Assembly (NCBI GenBank): GCA_023664345.1
Contig: JAMPFQ010000028.1
Span: 1 to 51,605 of the forward strand
Origin: Lachnospiraceae bacterium
Lineage (GTDB): Bacteria; Bacillota; Clostridia; Lachnospirales; Lachnospiraceae
Direction of reading: 5' to 3'
Length of the DNA: 51,605 nt
Part shown: one piece after another, positions 17,334 through 27,650 of the stretch
Numbering within the stretch: position 1 is the first letter of the stretch
Layout: the number at the start of each line of letters is the position of its first letter
Program-made: the position numbers and the translations under genes
Notes under the pieces: model-generated
The model's database searches: none
The model's input: only the letters and a program-made list of their open reading frames with translations
Told to the model about the DNA's origin: nothing

Positions 17334-19496
17334 ATGAAAAGCGAAGAAAATGGGAGGAATACGGAAAATATCGTGGATGGAAGGAAAACGGGTAACGTGG
17401 AGAGCACAGGGAGCGGAGAAAGTATGGAACATACGGAAATTACAGAGAACAGCGTGATAAGCGTGGACGATATAGGATACCTGGAGAGCAGAAAGGGCAT
17501 AAGGCGCAGTGGCAGCATGGGGAGCGGATGGATCCCGGAGAACAGGCGGCAGAAGAAAAAGCTGACAGGCTCCCTGGCGGCGAAGATAGCGGCGTTTTTC
17601 CTGTTTACGGCATGCGTCATGGGGGCGGTTGCCAGCGGGCTTACCGTTTTTTTTCTGGCGGCGGAAGACTTTTACAGTAAGGATATAACGGAGATATTCC
17701 TGGATGAATGCAGCGGGACTCTGCTCTATGATATCCTCCAGGTGAGGGACTATATCACCGAAGGCGATCTGGAGGCTGCAGCTGAGGTTTGTGAGGGGAA
17801 GAACCTGAATATCGCCCTGTTTCAGGGAGACCTGGAGGGGGATAACGGAAGCCTTGACAGCGCCCACAATCCGGCCCTGATCTGGGTGGCCAGAGAAGAA
17901 GAATACGAACTGGAACTGACAAGGGATCATTATGTACAGTTTTCGACGGATTACCTGAAAGGGCATGCAAGGGTGGTCAACCATACCAGGCTGTATGCAC
18001 TGAGAGATTATGTGTTCAGGGCATATTTTAACATGGATTTCCCGGAAGATGACCAATATGCGGAAATATATAACGGATGCCTTTTCTTTTATAAGATAAG
18101 ATATCTTATGTTATGGGTATTTGGAATCAGCTTTTTCCTGGGATTGAACAGCTTCCTGTTCCTGATGTGCAGCGCGGGGCACCAAAATGACGCGGAGGGC
18201 ATCCAGCCCAGCGTATTTACCAGCATACCCCTGGATCTGTATACGGCGGTCTGCGGTATCGTTGCGGCTTTCCTGCTGCTGATCATGGCCAATATGGGCA
18301 ACGAAATCTTTGACCATGTGGCAAATCTTGTGGTGTTTTCCGCCGTGGCATCAGCGGAGGCGCTCTGGTGCACCTTTTACCTGCGGGAACTGGCTGTCCG
18401 CATGAAACTGGGAGGCTGGTGGAAGAATACGATTGTTTATCGTGTGCTGAGACTGTTTGGGCGGCTCATACGGCTGTTCTGGAGAGGCGTATGCGCAGTG
18501 CTGCGGGAGATCCCGTCCATCCTGGGCACGCTGATCTTCTTTCTGGGTTTTGCCATTGCGGAATTCTTTGGGATGCTCCTCTGTGGGGCGGAGGCGGAGA
18601 TGGTTTCGCTCTGGGCAGTGGAGAAAATGGTGGTTTGCCCTCTCGTTGCCTATATTGCTATCATGTGCAAGAGGCTGCTTGCCGGAAGCAGGACGCTTGC
18701 CGAGGGCAGGTCGGAGGAGATCATAGATACCAGGCATATGTACGGCGATTTTAAGGAGTGCGGCGAGAACCTGAATAATATCGGACAGGGGATCTCCAGG
18801 GCCGTGGCGGAGCGCATGAAGAGCGAGCACCTGAAAACGGAACTGATCACAAACGTAACACATGATATTAAAACACCCCTGACATCCATCATCAATTATG
18901 CCAACCTGATTGCGCAGGAACCTGTGGAGAACGCGAAGATCACGGAGTATTCCGAGGTGCTGGTGCGCCAGTCCGGCAGGCTGAAAAAGCTGCTGGAGGA
19001 TCTGCTGGAGGCATCCAAGGCCACCACGGGGAATCTGGAGGTGAACTTGCAGCCCTGCGAGGTCAGCGTGATCCTGTCCCAGGCCATAGGGGAGTATCAG
19101 CAGCGGATGGAGGAGAAGCAGCTGGAGTTGATCGTCACCCAGCCGGAACAGCCGGTGAACATCATGGCGGATGGGAGGCATCTGTGGAGGGTGTTCGACA
19201 ATCTGCTGAACAATATCTGTAAATATGCCAGGGAGGATTCCCGGGTCTACCTGAGCGTGGAAGTGGTGGAAAAAAATGTGAGCATTATATTTCGCAATAT
19301 GTCCAAGTACGCGCTGAACATAACGGCGGAGGAACTGCAGGAGAGGTTTGTCAGAGGCGACAGATCCCGCCATATGGAGGGAAACGGACTGGGACTGTCC
19401 ATCGCAAAGAGCCTGACGGAACTGCAGAACGGGCAGATGGAGATCGTGACGGACGGCGATCTGTTTAAGGTATGTGTCTATTTCCGCGAGCAATGA
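17334..19496 (+). CDS. Membrane sensor histidine kinase
   Basis: 720 residues from ATG 17334, with AAAGGAGGG 9 nt upstream. The first 80 residues are a low-complexity Glu/Ser/Gly/Asn-rich cytoplasmic tail. TM1 is at about 83-108, followed by an extracellular domain of about 140 residues and then four or five further membrane segments up to about residue 450. The dimerisation H-box NVTHDIKTPLTS has His510. The ATPase domain has the N-box FDNLLNNICKYA and a late GNGLGLSIAKSL G-box. The signal is unknown. Together with the upstream OmpR-type regulator it forms a two-component system of VanS-like architecture with an unusually long sensor part. Confidence 0.9.
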   Translation: MKSEENGRNTENIVDGRKTGNVESTGSGESMEHTEITENSVISVDDIGYLESRKGIRRSGSMGSGWIPENRRQKKKLTGSLAAKIAAFFLFTACVMGAVASGLTVFFLAAEDFYSKDITEIFLDECSGTLLYDILQVRDYITEGDLEAAAEVCEGKNLNIALFQGDLEGDNGSLDSAHNPALIWVAREEEYELELTRDHYVQFSTDYLKGHARVVNHTRLYALRDYVFRAYFNMDFPEDDQYAEIYNGCLFFYKIRYLMLWVFGISFFLGLNSFLFLMCSAGHQNDAEGIQPSVFTSIPLDLYTAVCGIVAAFLLLIMANMGNEIFDHVANLVVFSAVASAEALWCTFYLRELAVRMKLGGWWKNTIVYRVLRLFGRLIRLFWRGVCAVLREIPSILGTLIFFLGFAIAEFFGMLLCGAEAEMVSLWAVEKMVVCPLVAYIAIMCKRLLAGSRTLAEGRSEEIIDTRHMYGDFKECGENLNNIGQGISRAVAERMKSEHLKTELITNVTHDIKTPLTSIINYANLIAQEPVENAKITEYSEVLVRQSGRLKKLLEDLLEASKATTGNLEVNLQPCEVSVILSQAIGEYQQRMEEKQLELIVTQPEQPVNIMADGRHLWRVFDNLLNNICKYAREDSRVYLSVEVVEKNVSIIFRNMSKYALNITAEELQERFVRGDRSRHMEGNGLGLSIAKSLTELQNGQMEIVTDGDLFKVCVYFREQ

Positions 19497-19562
19497 GTCA
19501 AGTGCCGCGCCCGCACAGGCAGAGTTTTTACAAATTTATGAATTATTTAATATTTTTCTAAT

Positions 19563-19591
19563 TTGACATTTCTTTCCATAACCGATATCAT
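19563..19591 (+). promoter_or_regulatory. Promoter of citrate synthase gene
   Basis: TTGACA (19563-19568) and TATCAT (19586-19591) with a 17-bp spacer. It is followed by a structured leader of about 190 nt before the citrate synthase start. Confidence 0.75.
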
Positions 19592-19608
19592 ATAAATTGT
19601 GTAAGTGT

Positions 19609-19661
19609 TCAGAGCCGGACGGATCATGTCAGGAACATGCGTGTTTTTGAGGCGGCTCTGA
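19609..19661 (+). promoter_or_regulatory. Hairpin leader upstream of citrate synthase
   Basis: TCAGAGCCG (19609-19617) pairs perfectly with CGGCTCTGA (19653-19661), with an inner CATGT/ACATG stem. The stem is followed by only a short A-run, so it is not a standard terminator. It begins about 12 nt after the predicted transcription start. I see no known riboswitch pattern. Confidence 0.5.
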
Positions 19662-19784
19662 AAAAATGAGAACAGGATCGAGGCGAGGAAACAGCGCGCT
19701 GGCACAGGGGTATGCGGTATGACCGACAGGAGAGGCGTGTGGGCGCGTATGAGGGAGAAAAGATATCGGAAAAGGAGGAAGTGT

Positions 19785-21131
19785 ATGAGGAAAAATGAGG
19801 AATATCTGGTGAACTACGCAGAACTGTGCCGTGAGGCGGATCATCTGGAACCGGAGATGTTCGAGCGTTATGAGGTGCAGAGAGGGCTTCGTGATAAGAA
19901 CGGAAACGGTGTTGTCACGGGTCTGACCAATATATCCCGGATCGAGTCCTTTCGGATGGTGGACGGCGTGAAGACGCCCTGCGAGGGCAGGCTGTGGTAT
20001 CGCGGTTATGACTGTATTGAACTGGTCAACGGCTTTCGGAGAAAAAGGTTCGGATTTGAAGAGGTTGCTTACCTGCTCCTTTTCGGAAAGCTTCCCGGTG
20101 AAAGCGAACTGAAACAGTTCCGGGATATGCTGGCGGCAAAGCGGACGCTGCCGACAAATTTCACCAGGGATGTCATTATGAAAGCGCCCAGCAGCGACAT
20201 CATGAATTCCCTGACCAGAAGCGTGCTGACCCTGGCGTCCTACGATAAGAGCAGCAGCGATACCAGCATTGAAAACGTGCTCAGGCAGTGTCTTGCGTTG
20301 ATCGGTGTATTCCCCATGCTGGCGGTGTATGGCTACCATGCTTACAATCATTATGAGAATGACGAGAGCATGTATATCCACCGTCCTTCCAAGAAGCTTT
20401 CCACGGCGGAGAATCTGCTGATGATGCTCCGGCCTGATAAGAAATATACGGAACTGGAGGCGAGGGTGCTGGATATCGCCCTGGTGTTACATATGGAGCA
20501 CGGCGGCGGTAATAACTCCACTTTTACCACCCGTGTGGTGACATCCTCCGGATCCGATACCTATTCCGTGATCGCGGCCGCGCTTTCCTCCCTGAAAGGC
20601 CCCAAGCATGGCGGCGCCAATATCAAAGTGGTGGAAATGATGCATGATCTGGAGGCCAATGTCTCCGACTGGGCGGACGAGGACGCGGTAAGGGCTTATC
20701 TGAAAAAGATCCTGAACAGGGAAGCTTTCGACCGCAAGGGTCTGATCTACGGGATGGGGCACGCGGTCTATTCCCTTTCCGACCCCAGGGCGCAGGTGTT
20801 CAAGGGCTTTGTGGAGCAGCTTGCCACCGCGAAAGGCAGGGAGAAGGATTTCGCCCTGTACTCCATGATCGAGAGGATCGCGCCCCAGGTGATCTCCGAA
20901 AAGGCGCGGATCTACAAGGGCGTCAGCGCCAATGTGGACTTTTACAGCGGATTTGTGTACAGCATGCTGGAGATCCCGCTGGAGATGTATACCCCCATCT
21001 TCGCTATTGCCAGGATCGTGGGATGGAGCGCCCACAGGATAGAAGAACTGATCAATATGGATAAGATCATCCGTCCCGCATATAAGAGCGTTATGGAAAA
21101 GCGGGAGTATGTTCCCATGGAAGAGCGTTGA
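19785..21131 (+). CDS. Citrate synthase
   Basis: 448 residues from ATG 19785, with AAGGAGG 6 nt upstream; a longer in-frame ORF from 19719 lacks family similarity and a good ribosome site. The catalytic triad is visible as the His in MEHGGGNNSTFTTR, the His in YGMGHAVYSLSDPR and the Asp in SANVDFYSG. GPKHGGANIKV is also characteristic. It condenses acetyl-CoA with oxaloacetate and so feeds 2-oxoglutarate and glutamate synthesis; 2-methylcitrate synthase activity cannot be excluded from sequence. No aconitase or isocitrate dehydrogenase gene is adjacent. It has its own promoter and shares a bidirectional terminator with the convergent chemoreceptor gene. Confidence 0.93.
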   Translation: MRKNEEYLVNYAELCREADHLEPEMFERYEVQRGLRDKNGNGVVTGLTNISRIESFRMVDGVKTPCEGRLWYRGYDCIELVNGFRRKRFGFEEVAYLLLFGKLPGESELKQFRDMLAAKRTLPTNFTRDVIMKAPSSDIMNSLTRSVLTLASYDKSSSDTSIENVLRQCLALIGVFPMLAVYGYHAYNHYENDESMYIHRPSKKLSTAENLLMMLRPDKKYTELEARVLDIALVLHMEHGGGNNSTFTTRVVTSSGSDTYSVIAAALSSLKGPKHGGANIKVVEMMHDLEANVSDWADEDAVRAYLKKILNREAFDRKGLIYGMGHAVYSLSDPRAQVFKGFVEQLATAKGREKDFALYSMIERIAPQVISEKARIYKGVSANVDFYSGFVYSMLEIPLEMYTPIFAIARIVGWSAHRIEELINMDKIIRPAYKSVMEKREYVPMEER

Positions 21132-21150
21132 AAAAACAGCAGACATGATA

Positions 21151-21193
21151 AAAACGGGATAGATAACGATAGTTATCTATCCCGTGGTTTTTA
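21151..21193. terminator. Bidirectional terminator between citrate synthase and chemoreceptor
   Basis: A perfect 13-bp stem, CGGGATAGATAAC (21155-21167) with its complement (21172-21184) and a 4-nt loop. A runs precede and T runs follow, so it can end both converging transcripts. Confidence 0.9.
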
Positions 21194-21204
21194 TCGGCCT
21201 GTTG

Positions 21205-22938
21205 TTACAGCTTAAACTTCCGCATATGCTCCGCCAGGGCGAAAGCGGCGTCGGAAACACTGTCAGCGCCCCGCGCCATCTCCTTGCTGTCCGTGGAAAA
21301 CTGCAGCGAGGATTCTGCCAGCAGTTCCGTGGAAGCAAGGATCTCTTCTGTGTTTGCGGACTGTTCCTGGGAGAGGGCGGCGATATTGGTGGCCACATCA
21401 TCCACATTGGCGATCTCCGACACGATCTCGCTGAGCATCCGGTCGGTCTCGTTGACGTTTTTGTATATCTTTTCAAAGATATCGCAGGAAGCGGTGATCT
21501 TCCCGGAGTTGGCCTCGATATGGGAAACGCTCTGGGCGGTCTGCTCTATCATATAGGATACCTGGGTGTTGACCTGCATGATGATCTCGGAGATCCTGGC
21601 GGCGGAATTGGAACTGATGTCCGCCAGCTTCCTGATCTCCTCCGCCACCACCGCGAACCCTCTGCCTGCCTCCCCGGCGCAGGCCGCTTCAATGGCGGCG
21701 TTGAGGGACAGCAGCTCGGTCTGGTCGGAGATATCGCTGATGATCTCCACCATGGAATTGATCTGCTTGGTGGAACTGCCCACCTCATCCACGGTCGCTG
21801 ACAGCTGCCTCATGGACTGTACGATGGATTCCATGGTCTGACTCACAGACTCCATATCATCCCGGCCCCTGGAGGCCACATCCACGGTAAGCTGCATATT
21901 TGCCTTGGCGCTCTTGCCCTTTTCGTTGGTCTGGTTGACCACATCGGAGAGGGTGGTGGCATGAAGGGCCAGTTCCTGGATCCCGTTTGCAATCTGATCC
22001 AGGGTGACTTTCACATCGCCCATGGATTCCGCCTGTCCCTCCGCGGCTTCGCTCAGCGAGCCGGAGATCTGTTTGCTGGAACCGCTCAGCTTGTCCAGCT
22101 GGCCGGAAATATCGCGGATATCCACGATGATCTCCCGCATGATCTCCACGAACCCGTTCAGGGAGCGGCTCATGACAGTGATCTCATCATTGCCCTTTTC
22201 CGGGATGGTGACGCTGAAGTCGCCGTCCGTGATGGTGGTCAGGGCGGTAGTCAGGATGCCCACAGGCTTTAAGGTCTTCCGCAGCACGATGCTGACGATC
22301 GCGATGACAAGGAGCAGGATGAACGCGAACACGCCGATGATGATATAAGTCAGCCTGGTCAGGTCAGCCAGGATATAATCCTGGGAGACGCAGGATACCA
22401 CCACCCAGGGAGTCCGTTTGATGGAGGAACTGATTACATAAAAAGTTTCGCCGTTGTCCTCCGCAAGGAACAGTTCCTCGTTCTCGGCTTCCAGCTGCGC
22501 CTGGACAGCCTTAAGGAAGCTTCCCTCGGGAGATTCTGTCAACAGAGAACCGGTCAGGGCGCTGTCCTTATGGGCGATGACGGAAAAATCGCGGGTGTCA
22601 ACCAGAAAGGCGTAACCGCTGTCCATAACGGAGATCTCCTCTACGGACTGATAGATGTGATTCATGGCCATGGGGATATCTACAGCCTGTCGGTAAGCGT
22701 CCCTGATATCGCCCAGGCCGGCGCCCACCAGGATGCTGATGGTGACGGTATTGGCATTGGCTTTGGATTCCATGGAAAGGGTATATTGAGCGTTGGACAG
22801 TATGGTCTGCCTGCTGTTGGCATAGATCAGGATGGCCGTTACCGTGAAAGCGACAATGAGCAGAGGAACCATGGTGATCAGCAGTCTCTTCTGTATGCCG
22901 AATATTTTCTTTTTATCGGTTTTTTTGTGTTTTGACAT
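21205..22938 (-). CDS. Methyl-accepting chemotaxis protein
   Basis: 577 residues. TM1 (about 18-38) and TM2 (about 195-220) enclose an extracellular domain of about 155 residues with Cache-like features ([21 protein letters not shown]). A HAMP domain follows ([20 protein letters not shown]). The cytoplasmic signalling tip reads [35 protein letters not shown], the near-invariant CheA/CheW contact hairpin. GGAGG lies just upstream of the ATG. Heptad coiled coils flank the tip. No other chemotaxis gene is in the window, so the organism must carry the rest elsewhere. The ligand is unknown. Confidence 0.95.
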   Translation of the reverse strand: MSKHKKTDKKKIFGIQKRLLITMVPLLIVAFTVTAILIYANSRQTILSNAQYTLSMESKANANTVTISILVGAGLGDIRDAYRQAVDIPMAMNHIYQSVEEISVMDSGYAFLVDTRDFSVIAHKDSALTGSLLTESPEGSFLKAVQAQLEAENEELFLAEDNGETFYVISSSIKRTPWVVVSCVSQDYILADLTRLTYIIIGVFAFILLLVIAIVSIVLRKTLKPVGILTTALTTITDGDFSVTIPEKGNDEITVMSRSLNGFVEIMREIIVDIRDISGQLDKLSGSSKQISGSLSEAAEGQAESMGDVKVTLDQIANGIQELALHATTLSDVVNQTNEKGKSAKANMQLTVDVASRGRDDMESVSQTMESIVQSMRQLSATVDEVGSSTKQINSMVEIISDISDQTELLSLNAAIEAACAGEAGRGFAVVAEEIRKLADISSNSAARISEIIMQVNTQVSYMIEQTAQSVSHIEANSGKITASCDIFEKIYKNVNETDRMLSEIVSEIANVDDVATNIAALSQEQSANTEEILASTELLAESSLQFSTDSKEMARGADSVSDAAFALAEHMRKFKL

Positions 22939-23076
22939 TTTTGCCTCCGCTTATGTTTGATGTAAATATAATTTTATAGTAATATACATATTATAAATAC
23001 CATATTTTGAGCAAAAATACAATTAGATTCTTATGATAGCTGTGCTGTTGCGACTTTGGTGGAAAGGCGGGAAGAT

Positions 23077-24243
23077 ATGATCGGAACGATGATTGATTAT
23101 TTAAAGGAATATGGAGATGCTTCATTCCGGGAAACGCCCATGAACGAAGTGGACAGCCTGGTGCTGTGCCAGTTCGCCTATCTGAAATTTGACGGCATTG
23201 TGCCTGGCGTGGACGAGAACCTGCCCTCTGTCAGATTAAAAGATCTGGAGGCACATCCCGACTATGAAGATCTGTATGCGGATGAACGCTATGAGAAAGT
23301 GAACCGGAAGCTGGTCACGGCAATGCTGGCAGGCAGGCGCTACCGGAACATGAAGATGAACTGCTATGTGAATTTCATTGAAAAGGAATCCGAGACTCAG
23401 TTCTCGGCTGTCACCCTGCTTTTGGACGACGGAACCATCTATGTGGCGTTTCGGGGAACGGACGAGACCATTGTGGGATGGAAAGAGGATTTCAATATGG
23501 CGTTTTTGTCTCCCGTGCCGGGGCAGGCTTACAGCGTGAAGTACCTGAATGCCGTGGGATCTCGGCTGCACAGGCCCTTTTATGTGGGAGGGCATTCCAA
23601 GGGCGGGAATCTGGCGGTATACAGCAGTATGAACTGCAGACCCGAGATCCAGGATCGGATCATCCGGATCTACAGCATGGACGGCCCGGGGTTTCGCCCG
23701 GAGGTGCTTAAGGAATCCAACTATTCCATGATCGCCAGGCGGGTGGAAAAAATCCTGCCCCATTCCTCCCTGGTGGGGATGCTGTTTGAGTCGGATATGC
23801 GCTTCAAGGTGGTGGAGAGCAGGACTTTCGGGCTGCTGCAGCACAATCCCTACACATGGCTGGTAAAGGACGGAAAGTTGGTGGAGGTAAAGGATATTTA
23901 CGAGAGCCGCAGGCAGATGGACAATACTCTGAACGAGTGGATCCTGTCCCTGGACGAGGAGCAGCTGCGGGTCTTTGTGGACACGCTTTTCCAGGTCATC
24001 AATGCCTCTCAGGCGGATGATCTGATCCAGTTCACGGCGGAGTGGAGAAAGAGCATGAACGGGATCGTGGCGGCGCTGAAAGAGGTGGACGAACAGACCG
24101 CCAGCATCCTGAAAGAAGTGATCAAGTCGCTGTTCGATATCGCGGGAGCCAGGATACGGCAGAATGTTGCTAACAGCACCGCCCAGCTGAAGCAGAGATT
24201 AAAGATGCAAAGTAAGATAGAAGGAGACCGCCGGAGAGCGTAG
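23077..24243 (+). CDS. DUF2974 (Mbeg1-like) lipase-fold protein
   Basis: 388 residues from ATG 23077, preferred over an upstream TTG because an AAAGGCGGG site precedes it and MIDYLKEYGDASF matches the family N-terminus. The fold is alpha/beta hydrolase: VAFRGTDETIVGWKEDF near residue 130 and the nucleophile elbow GGHSKGGNLA near residue 180 are the typical DUF2974/lipase_3 motifs. Substrates are not known. The last 74 bp overlap, tail to tail, the end of the glutamine amidotransferase gene on the other strand. Confidence 0.8.
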   Translation: MIGTMIDYLKEYGDASFRETPMNEVDSLVLCQFAYLKFDGIVPGVDENLPSVRLKDLEAHPDYEDLYADERYEKVNRKLVTAMLAGRRYRNMKMNCYVNFIEKESETQFSAVTLLLDDGTIYVAFRGTDETIVGWKEDFNMAFLSPVPGQAYSVKYLNAVGSRLHRPFYVGGHSKGGNLAVYSSMNCRPEIQDRIIRIYSMDGPGFRPEVLKESNYSMIARRVEKILPHSSLVGMLFESDMRFKVVESRTFGLLQHNPYTWLVKDGKLVEVKDIYESRRQMDNTLNEWILSLDEEQLRVFVDTLFQVINASQADDLIQFTAEWRKSMNGIVAALKEVDEQTASILKEVIKSLFDIAGARIRQNVANSTAQLKQRLKMQSKIEGDRRRA

Positions 24244-24832
24244 TCTTTTCTGCCCGGATCCGTTCGGGATGCCACTGGACGCCGATGACGGGAAGCGTTT
24301 CGTGCGCAAGCGCCTCCACGCAGCCGTCCTCCGGACACCATTGTATGGCGCGCAGTCCTTCGCCAAGCTGTTTTATGGACTGATGATGGGCGCTGTTTAT
24401 GACGGCTTCCGTTCCGTATAAGGTATGAAGGCAGGTGCCCTTTTCAATGACGGAGTCATGATACTTGTCTCCGTTCTCGTATCGGTGGATGGCGCAGGAA
24501 GCGGGCGGCATGTCCTGTATCAGCGTGCCGCCCAGCCCCACGTTGATGATCTGCATTCCCTTGCAGATGCCCAGTACGGGCATGGATCCGCGCATGGCCA
24601 GTTCAAATGCCTGAAGCTGCAGGATATCCAGTTCCGTATCTATATTGCGCGAACCGTTGTTCCGTTCTCCGAAAAAGGCGGGGGTGATATCGCCGCCGCC
24701 GGGCAGAATCAGACCGTCACAGCGGGCCACATCGCCCATGCGCAAGGTGGGGACCGGCTCCAGAGATACGGATTCCACGTATCGTATATAATTTCCCAGA
24801 TCGGCATTTCTGCCTGCAAGAGCTATTTTCAT
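24170..24832 (-). CDS. Class I glutamine amidotransferase (gamma-glutamyl-GABA hydrolase-like)
   Basis: 220 residues from ATG at 24832; a longer frame to 24949 has no family similarity. DGLILPGGGDITPAFFGE and VLGICKGMQIIN place it in the PuuD/peptidase C26 group, with nucleophile C90 and the His-Glu of GVQWHPE completing the triad. These proteins hydrolyse gamma-glutamyl amides, for example gamma-glutamyl-GABA in putrescine breakdown. No other putrescine gene is nearby, so the substrate is uncertain. The C-terminus overlaps the DUF2974 gene by 74 bp in convergent orientation. Confidence 0.85.
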   Translation of the reverse strand: MKIALAGRNADLGNYIRYVESVSLEPVPTLRMGDVARCDGLILPGGGDITPAFFGERNNGSRNIDTELDILQLQAFELAMRGSMPVLGICKGMQIINVGLGGTLIQDMPPASCAIHRYENGDKYHDSVIEKGTCLHTLYGTEAVINSAHHQSIKQLGEGLRAIQWCPEDGCVEALAHETLPVIGVQWHPERIRAEKTTLSGGLLLSYFASLISASAGRCC

Positions 24833-25039
24833 AACAGATGTTCTCTCTTTTTCATGAAACGGTTTCCTTTTAATATATGCTGCAGCAAGGATTATACTAC
24901 AGTGTCGGGGGACGCTGCAAGGGAAACGTGTTATCCACAAATTTCCCACAAAGTCTTTATCTATGCGGACAAATCTGGTAAAATATGATGTCAGGGCCGA
25001 CGGAGAACATGGATAGAAAGCGGAAAAGGGATCAGAACC

Positions 25040-27592
25040 ATGATAAAAACAGGGTTTCGGAATAAAAAGTATCGCAAAAAGAGCAGCAGACTTAATAAAA
25101 TATTTGAAAAAGGATACACTGCGGGGCAGATACAGGCACTGGCGTTTCTGCTGCCCTTTATCATCATGCTCACATTGTTCGTCATCAAAGGAATCTACCC
25201 TTTTGGGGGCAGAAGCTTTCTGTCAGGGGATCTGTATCATCAATATATGCCCTTTTTCAGCGAACTGCTGCGCAAGGTCAGGGCGGGCGAATCCCTGAAC
25301 TTTTCCTACCATGTGGGGATCGGCTCCAATTTCCTGGCGCTGTATGTGTATTATCTGGCCAGCCCCCTGCATGCGCTGGCGCTGCTTGTGCCGGAAAAGT
25401 ACCTGATAGAGTTCATCAGTTATCTGGTGGTATGCAAGATCGGCTTTGCTGGCTGGAGCAGCTGTTATTACCTCCAGAAGCATTTTGTCTCGAAAAGCCC
25501 TGCGGCTGCGCTCTTTGCCAGTTTTTACGCCTTGTCGGGATTCATGGCGGCGTATAATTACAACATCATGTGGCTGGATTGCGTGATCTTGCTGCCGCTG
25601 ATCGTCCTGGGGCTGGAGAGGCTGGTAAAAGAGGGGAAATGCGGGCTTTACTGCGTGACGCTGGGGCTGTGCATCTTTACAAATTATTATATCTCCATCA
25701 TGATCTGTATCTTTCTGGTGCTTTATTTCGTGATCCTGGTGGTCATGGAGCGGTGCAGGCATCTGGGGCGCAGCATCGGGTGCTTCGCGCTGTTTTCCCT
25801 GTTGGCGGGGGGAATGGCGGCGGCGCTGCTGATCCCGGAGGTCTGCGCCATCTTGCAGACGGATTTTGGAGACATGGATTTCCCGAAGAAAACGGAAAGC
25901 TATTTTTCCGTGCTGGATATGCTGGTCAGGCATTGCATGTGCGTGGATTCGGAGAGGGGGCTGGATCACTGGCCCAACATCTATTGCGGCAGCGCGGCGC
26001 TGATGCTGCTGCCCATGTATGCCCTGGATCAAAAGATCTCCATCAGGGAGCGGTTCTGCAAGCTGGCATTGATGGGATTTCTGCTGCTCAGCTTTGGCAC
26101 GAATATTCTGGATTTCATGTGGCATGGGATGAATTATCCGGATTCTCTGCCCGCGCGGCAGTCATTCCTATATATTTTCCTGGTGCTGACGGCCTGTTAT
26201 GATGTGTTCCATCATATCAGGGAGACGGATGAACAACAGATCTTGCATGGGTATCTGGCGGCGGTGGTGTTTTTCCTGTTCTGCCAGAAATTTGTGGATC
26301 ATGAGGATCTTGCGCTGGGAGTGAAACTGCTGACCCTGGTGTTTGTCAGCATTTACGCGGTGCTCCTGTATCTGTACCGGACCAGGAGCAACGGGAGAAT
26401 GATGTCGCTGCTGCTTGTTGTGGCGCTGGCGGCGGTGACGGCGGAGAACAGCATCAATACGTTCAACACCAGCCTGGGCACGGTCAGCCGCTCCGATTAT
26501 CTGGGACAGCAGGAAGATTATAAGGCGCTGTATGAGTGGGCCATGGAGCAGGAGGAGGGCTTCTGGCGCGTGGAGAAGTTTTCCCGGAAGACGAAGAATG
26601 ACGCCACGCTGGCGGGGTATCCCTCCGCAAGCGTTTTTTCCTCCACCATGAATTCCCAGGTCATGGATCTGTACAAAAGGCTGGGCATGCGCCATAGCAA
26701 GGTTTTCTACGGGTATGACGGCGCCACGGCTTTTACGGCGGCATTGCTGAACGTACATTATATGTTCGGGGATTCGGACCGGTATGAGAACAGCCTGTAT
26801 GAACTGGTGGGGCAGAGCGGGGAGGTATTCCTGTACAGGGCTGCCCGGACGCTGCCTTTCGGCTATGTGGCGCCTGTGGGGTACGATCTGCCCGATGGTT
26901 ATGCGAATAAGGGGCTGGCATTGCAGGATCAGATGGTCAGGATGCTGGGCATCCAGGGGAAATTGTTCGAAGAGGTGGACAGCAGCAAAAAGGAGGATGA
27001 TGTGATCTTTACTGCTCCGCAGTCCGGCATATATTATGCCATTGTGACGGCTTCCGGCACTTCCAGGGTGACGGCGGTGGGCGTGGCCACGGATACGGAA
27101 GATTACAGCGACCTGAAGATGGGCTCCGTTCTCTATCTGGGCTATCTGGATCAGGGCAGGAAAGTGACTCTGACCAACGGAAATGAGGATGATGAAACGC
27201 CCGCCGTGGATCTGGCAGTCTACCGCATGGATGAGGAGGTGCTTGGGGAGGCGCTGGATCTGTTATCGAAACAGCATCTGGAGCAGGTGGAATATACCAG
27301 CGACCGCATTTATGGGGAGATCACTATGGAAGAGGCGGGCAGGCTGATCCTGTCGGTGCCCCTGGAGGCGGGCTGGCGGATCCGGGTGAATGGGGAAGAG
27401 GGGTCAGCGGTTCCTTTCGGAGGATGCCTTGTGGCCTTTGACCTGGAGCCGGGGGAATACACCATAGAGATGCATTATGTGCCCCAGGGACAGGGAGCGG
27501 GGATCGCGGTGACGGTGGTCAGCGTTCTGGCTTTCGGGGCGGTCATGATATGGCGGCGCAGGCGGAATAAAGGCTTTACACCCTGGATATAA
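25040..27592 (+). CDS. yfhO: YfhO-family membrane protein
   Basis: 850 residues with about a dozen membrane segments. The N-terminus shows the family pattern GRSFLSGDLYHQYMPFF, followed by FSYHVGIGSNFLALYVYYLASP and the SGFMAAYNYNIMWLDC block. The C-terminal 250 residues are an extracytoplasmic beta-rich domain (VPLEAGWRIRVNGE) ending in a last membrane helix and a basic tail. YfhO proteins are GT-C-type enzymes; the Bacillus member modifies lipoteichoic acid. The start is the first ATG after an AT-rich upstream region. The last 15 coding bases before the final codons (27570-27584) are repeated in the terminator 200 bp further on. Confidence 0.88.
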   Translation: MIKTGFRNKKYRKKSSRLNKIFEKGYTAGQIQALAFLLPFIIMLTLFVIKGIYPFGGRSFLSGDLYHQYMPFFSELLRKVRAGESLNFSYHVGIGSNFLALYVYYLASPLHALALLVPEKYLIEFISYLVVCKIGFAGWSSCYYLQKHFVSKSPAAALFASFYALSGFMAAYNYNIMWLDCVILLPLIVLGLERLVKEGKCGLYCVTLGLCIFTNYYISIMICIFLVLYFVILVVMERCRHLGRSIGCFALFSLLAGGMAAALLIPEVCAILQTDFGDMDFPKKTESYFSVLDMLVRHCMCVDSERGLDHWPNIYCGSAALMLLPMYALDQKISIRERFCKLALMGFLLLSFGTNILDFMWHGMNYPDSLPARQSFLYIFLVLTACYDVFHHIRETDEQQILHGYLAAVVFFLFCQKFVDHEDLALGVKLLTLVFVSIYAVLLYLYRTRSNGRMMSLLLVVALAAVTAENSINTFNTSLGTVSRSDYLGQQEDYKALYEWAMEQEEGFWRVEKFSRKTKNDATLAGYPSASVFSSTMNSQVMDLYKRLGMRHSKVFYGYDGATAFTAALLNVHYMFGDSDRYENSLYELVGQSGEVFLYRAARTLPFGYVAPVGYDLPDGYANKGLALQDQMVRMLGIQGKLFEEVDSSKKEDDVIFTAPQSGIYYAIVTASGTSRVTAVGVATDTEDYSDLKMGSVLYLGYLDQGRKVTLTNGNEDDETPAVDLAVYRMDEEVLGEALDLLSKQHLEQVEYTSDRIYGEITMEEAGRLILSVPLEAGWRIRVNGEEGSAVPFGGCLVAFDLEPGEYTIEMHYVPQGQGAGIAVTVVSVLAFGAVMIWRRRRNKGFTPWI

Positions 27593-27650
27593 ATTGTTAT
27601 TATGATCATAGATACAAGTTGACAATAGCATACAGAAAGCAGGTGATCCT

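Noticed and set aside
24931..24939. Perfect DnaA box TTATCCACA upstream of yfhO
   Set aside because: It is a single isolated 9-mer without a cluster, dnaA or dnaN nearby, so it is not evidence of an origin.
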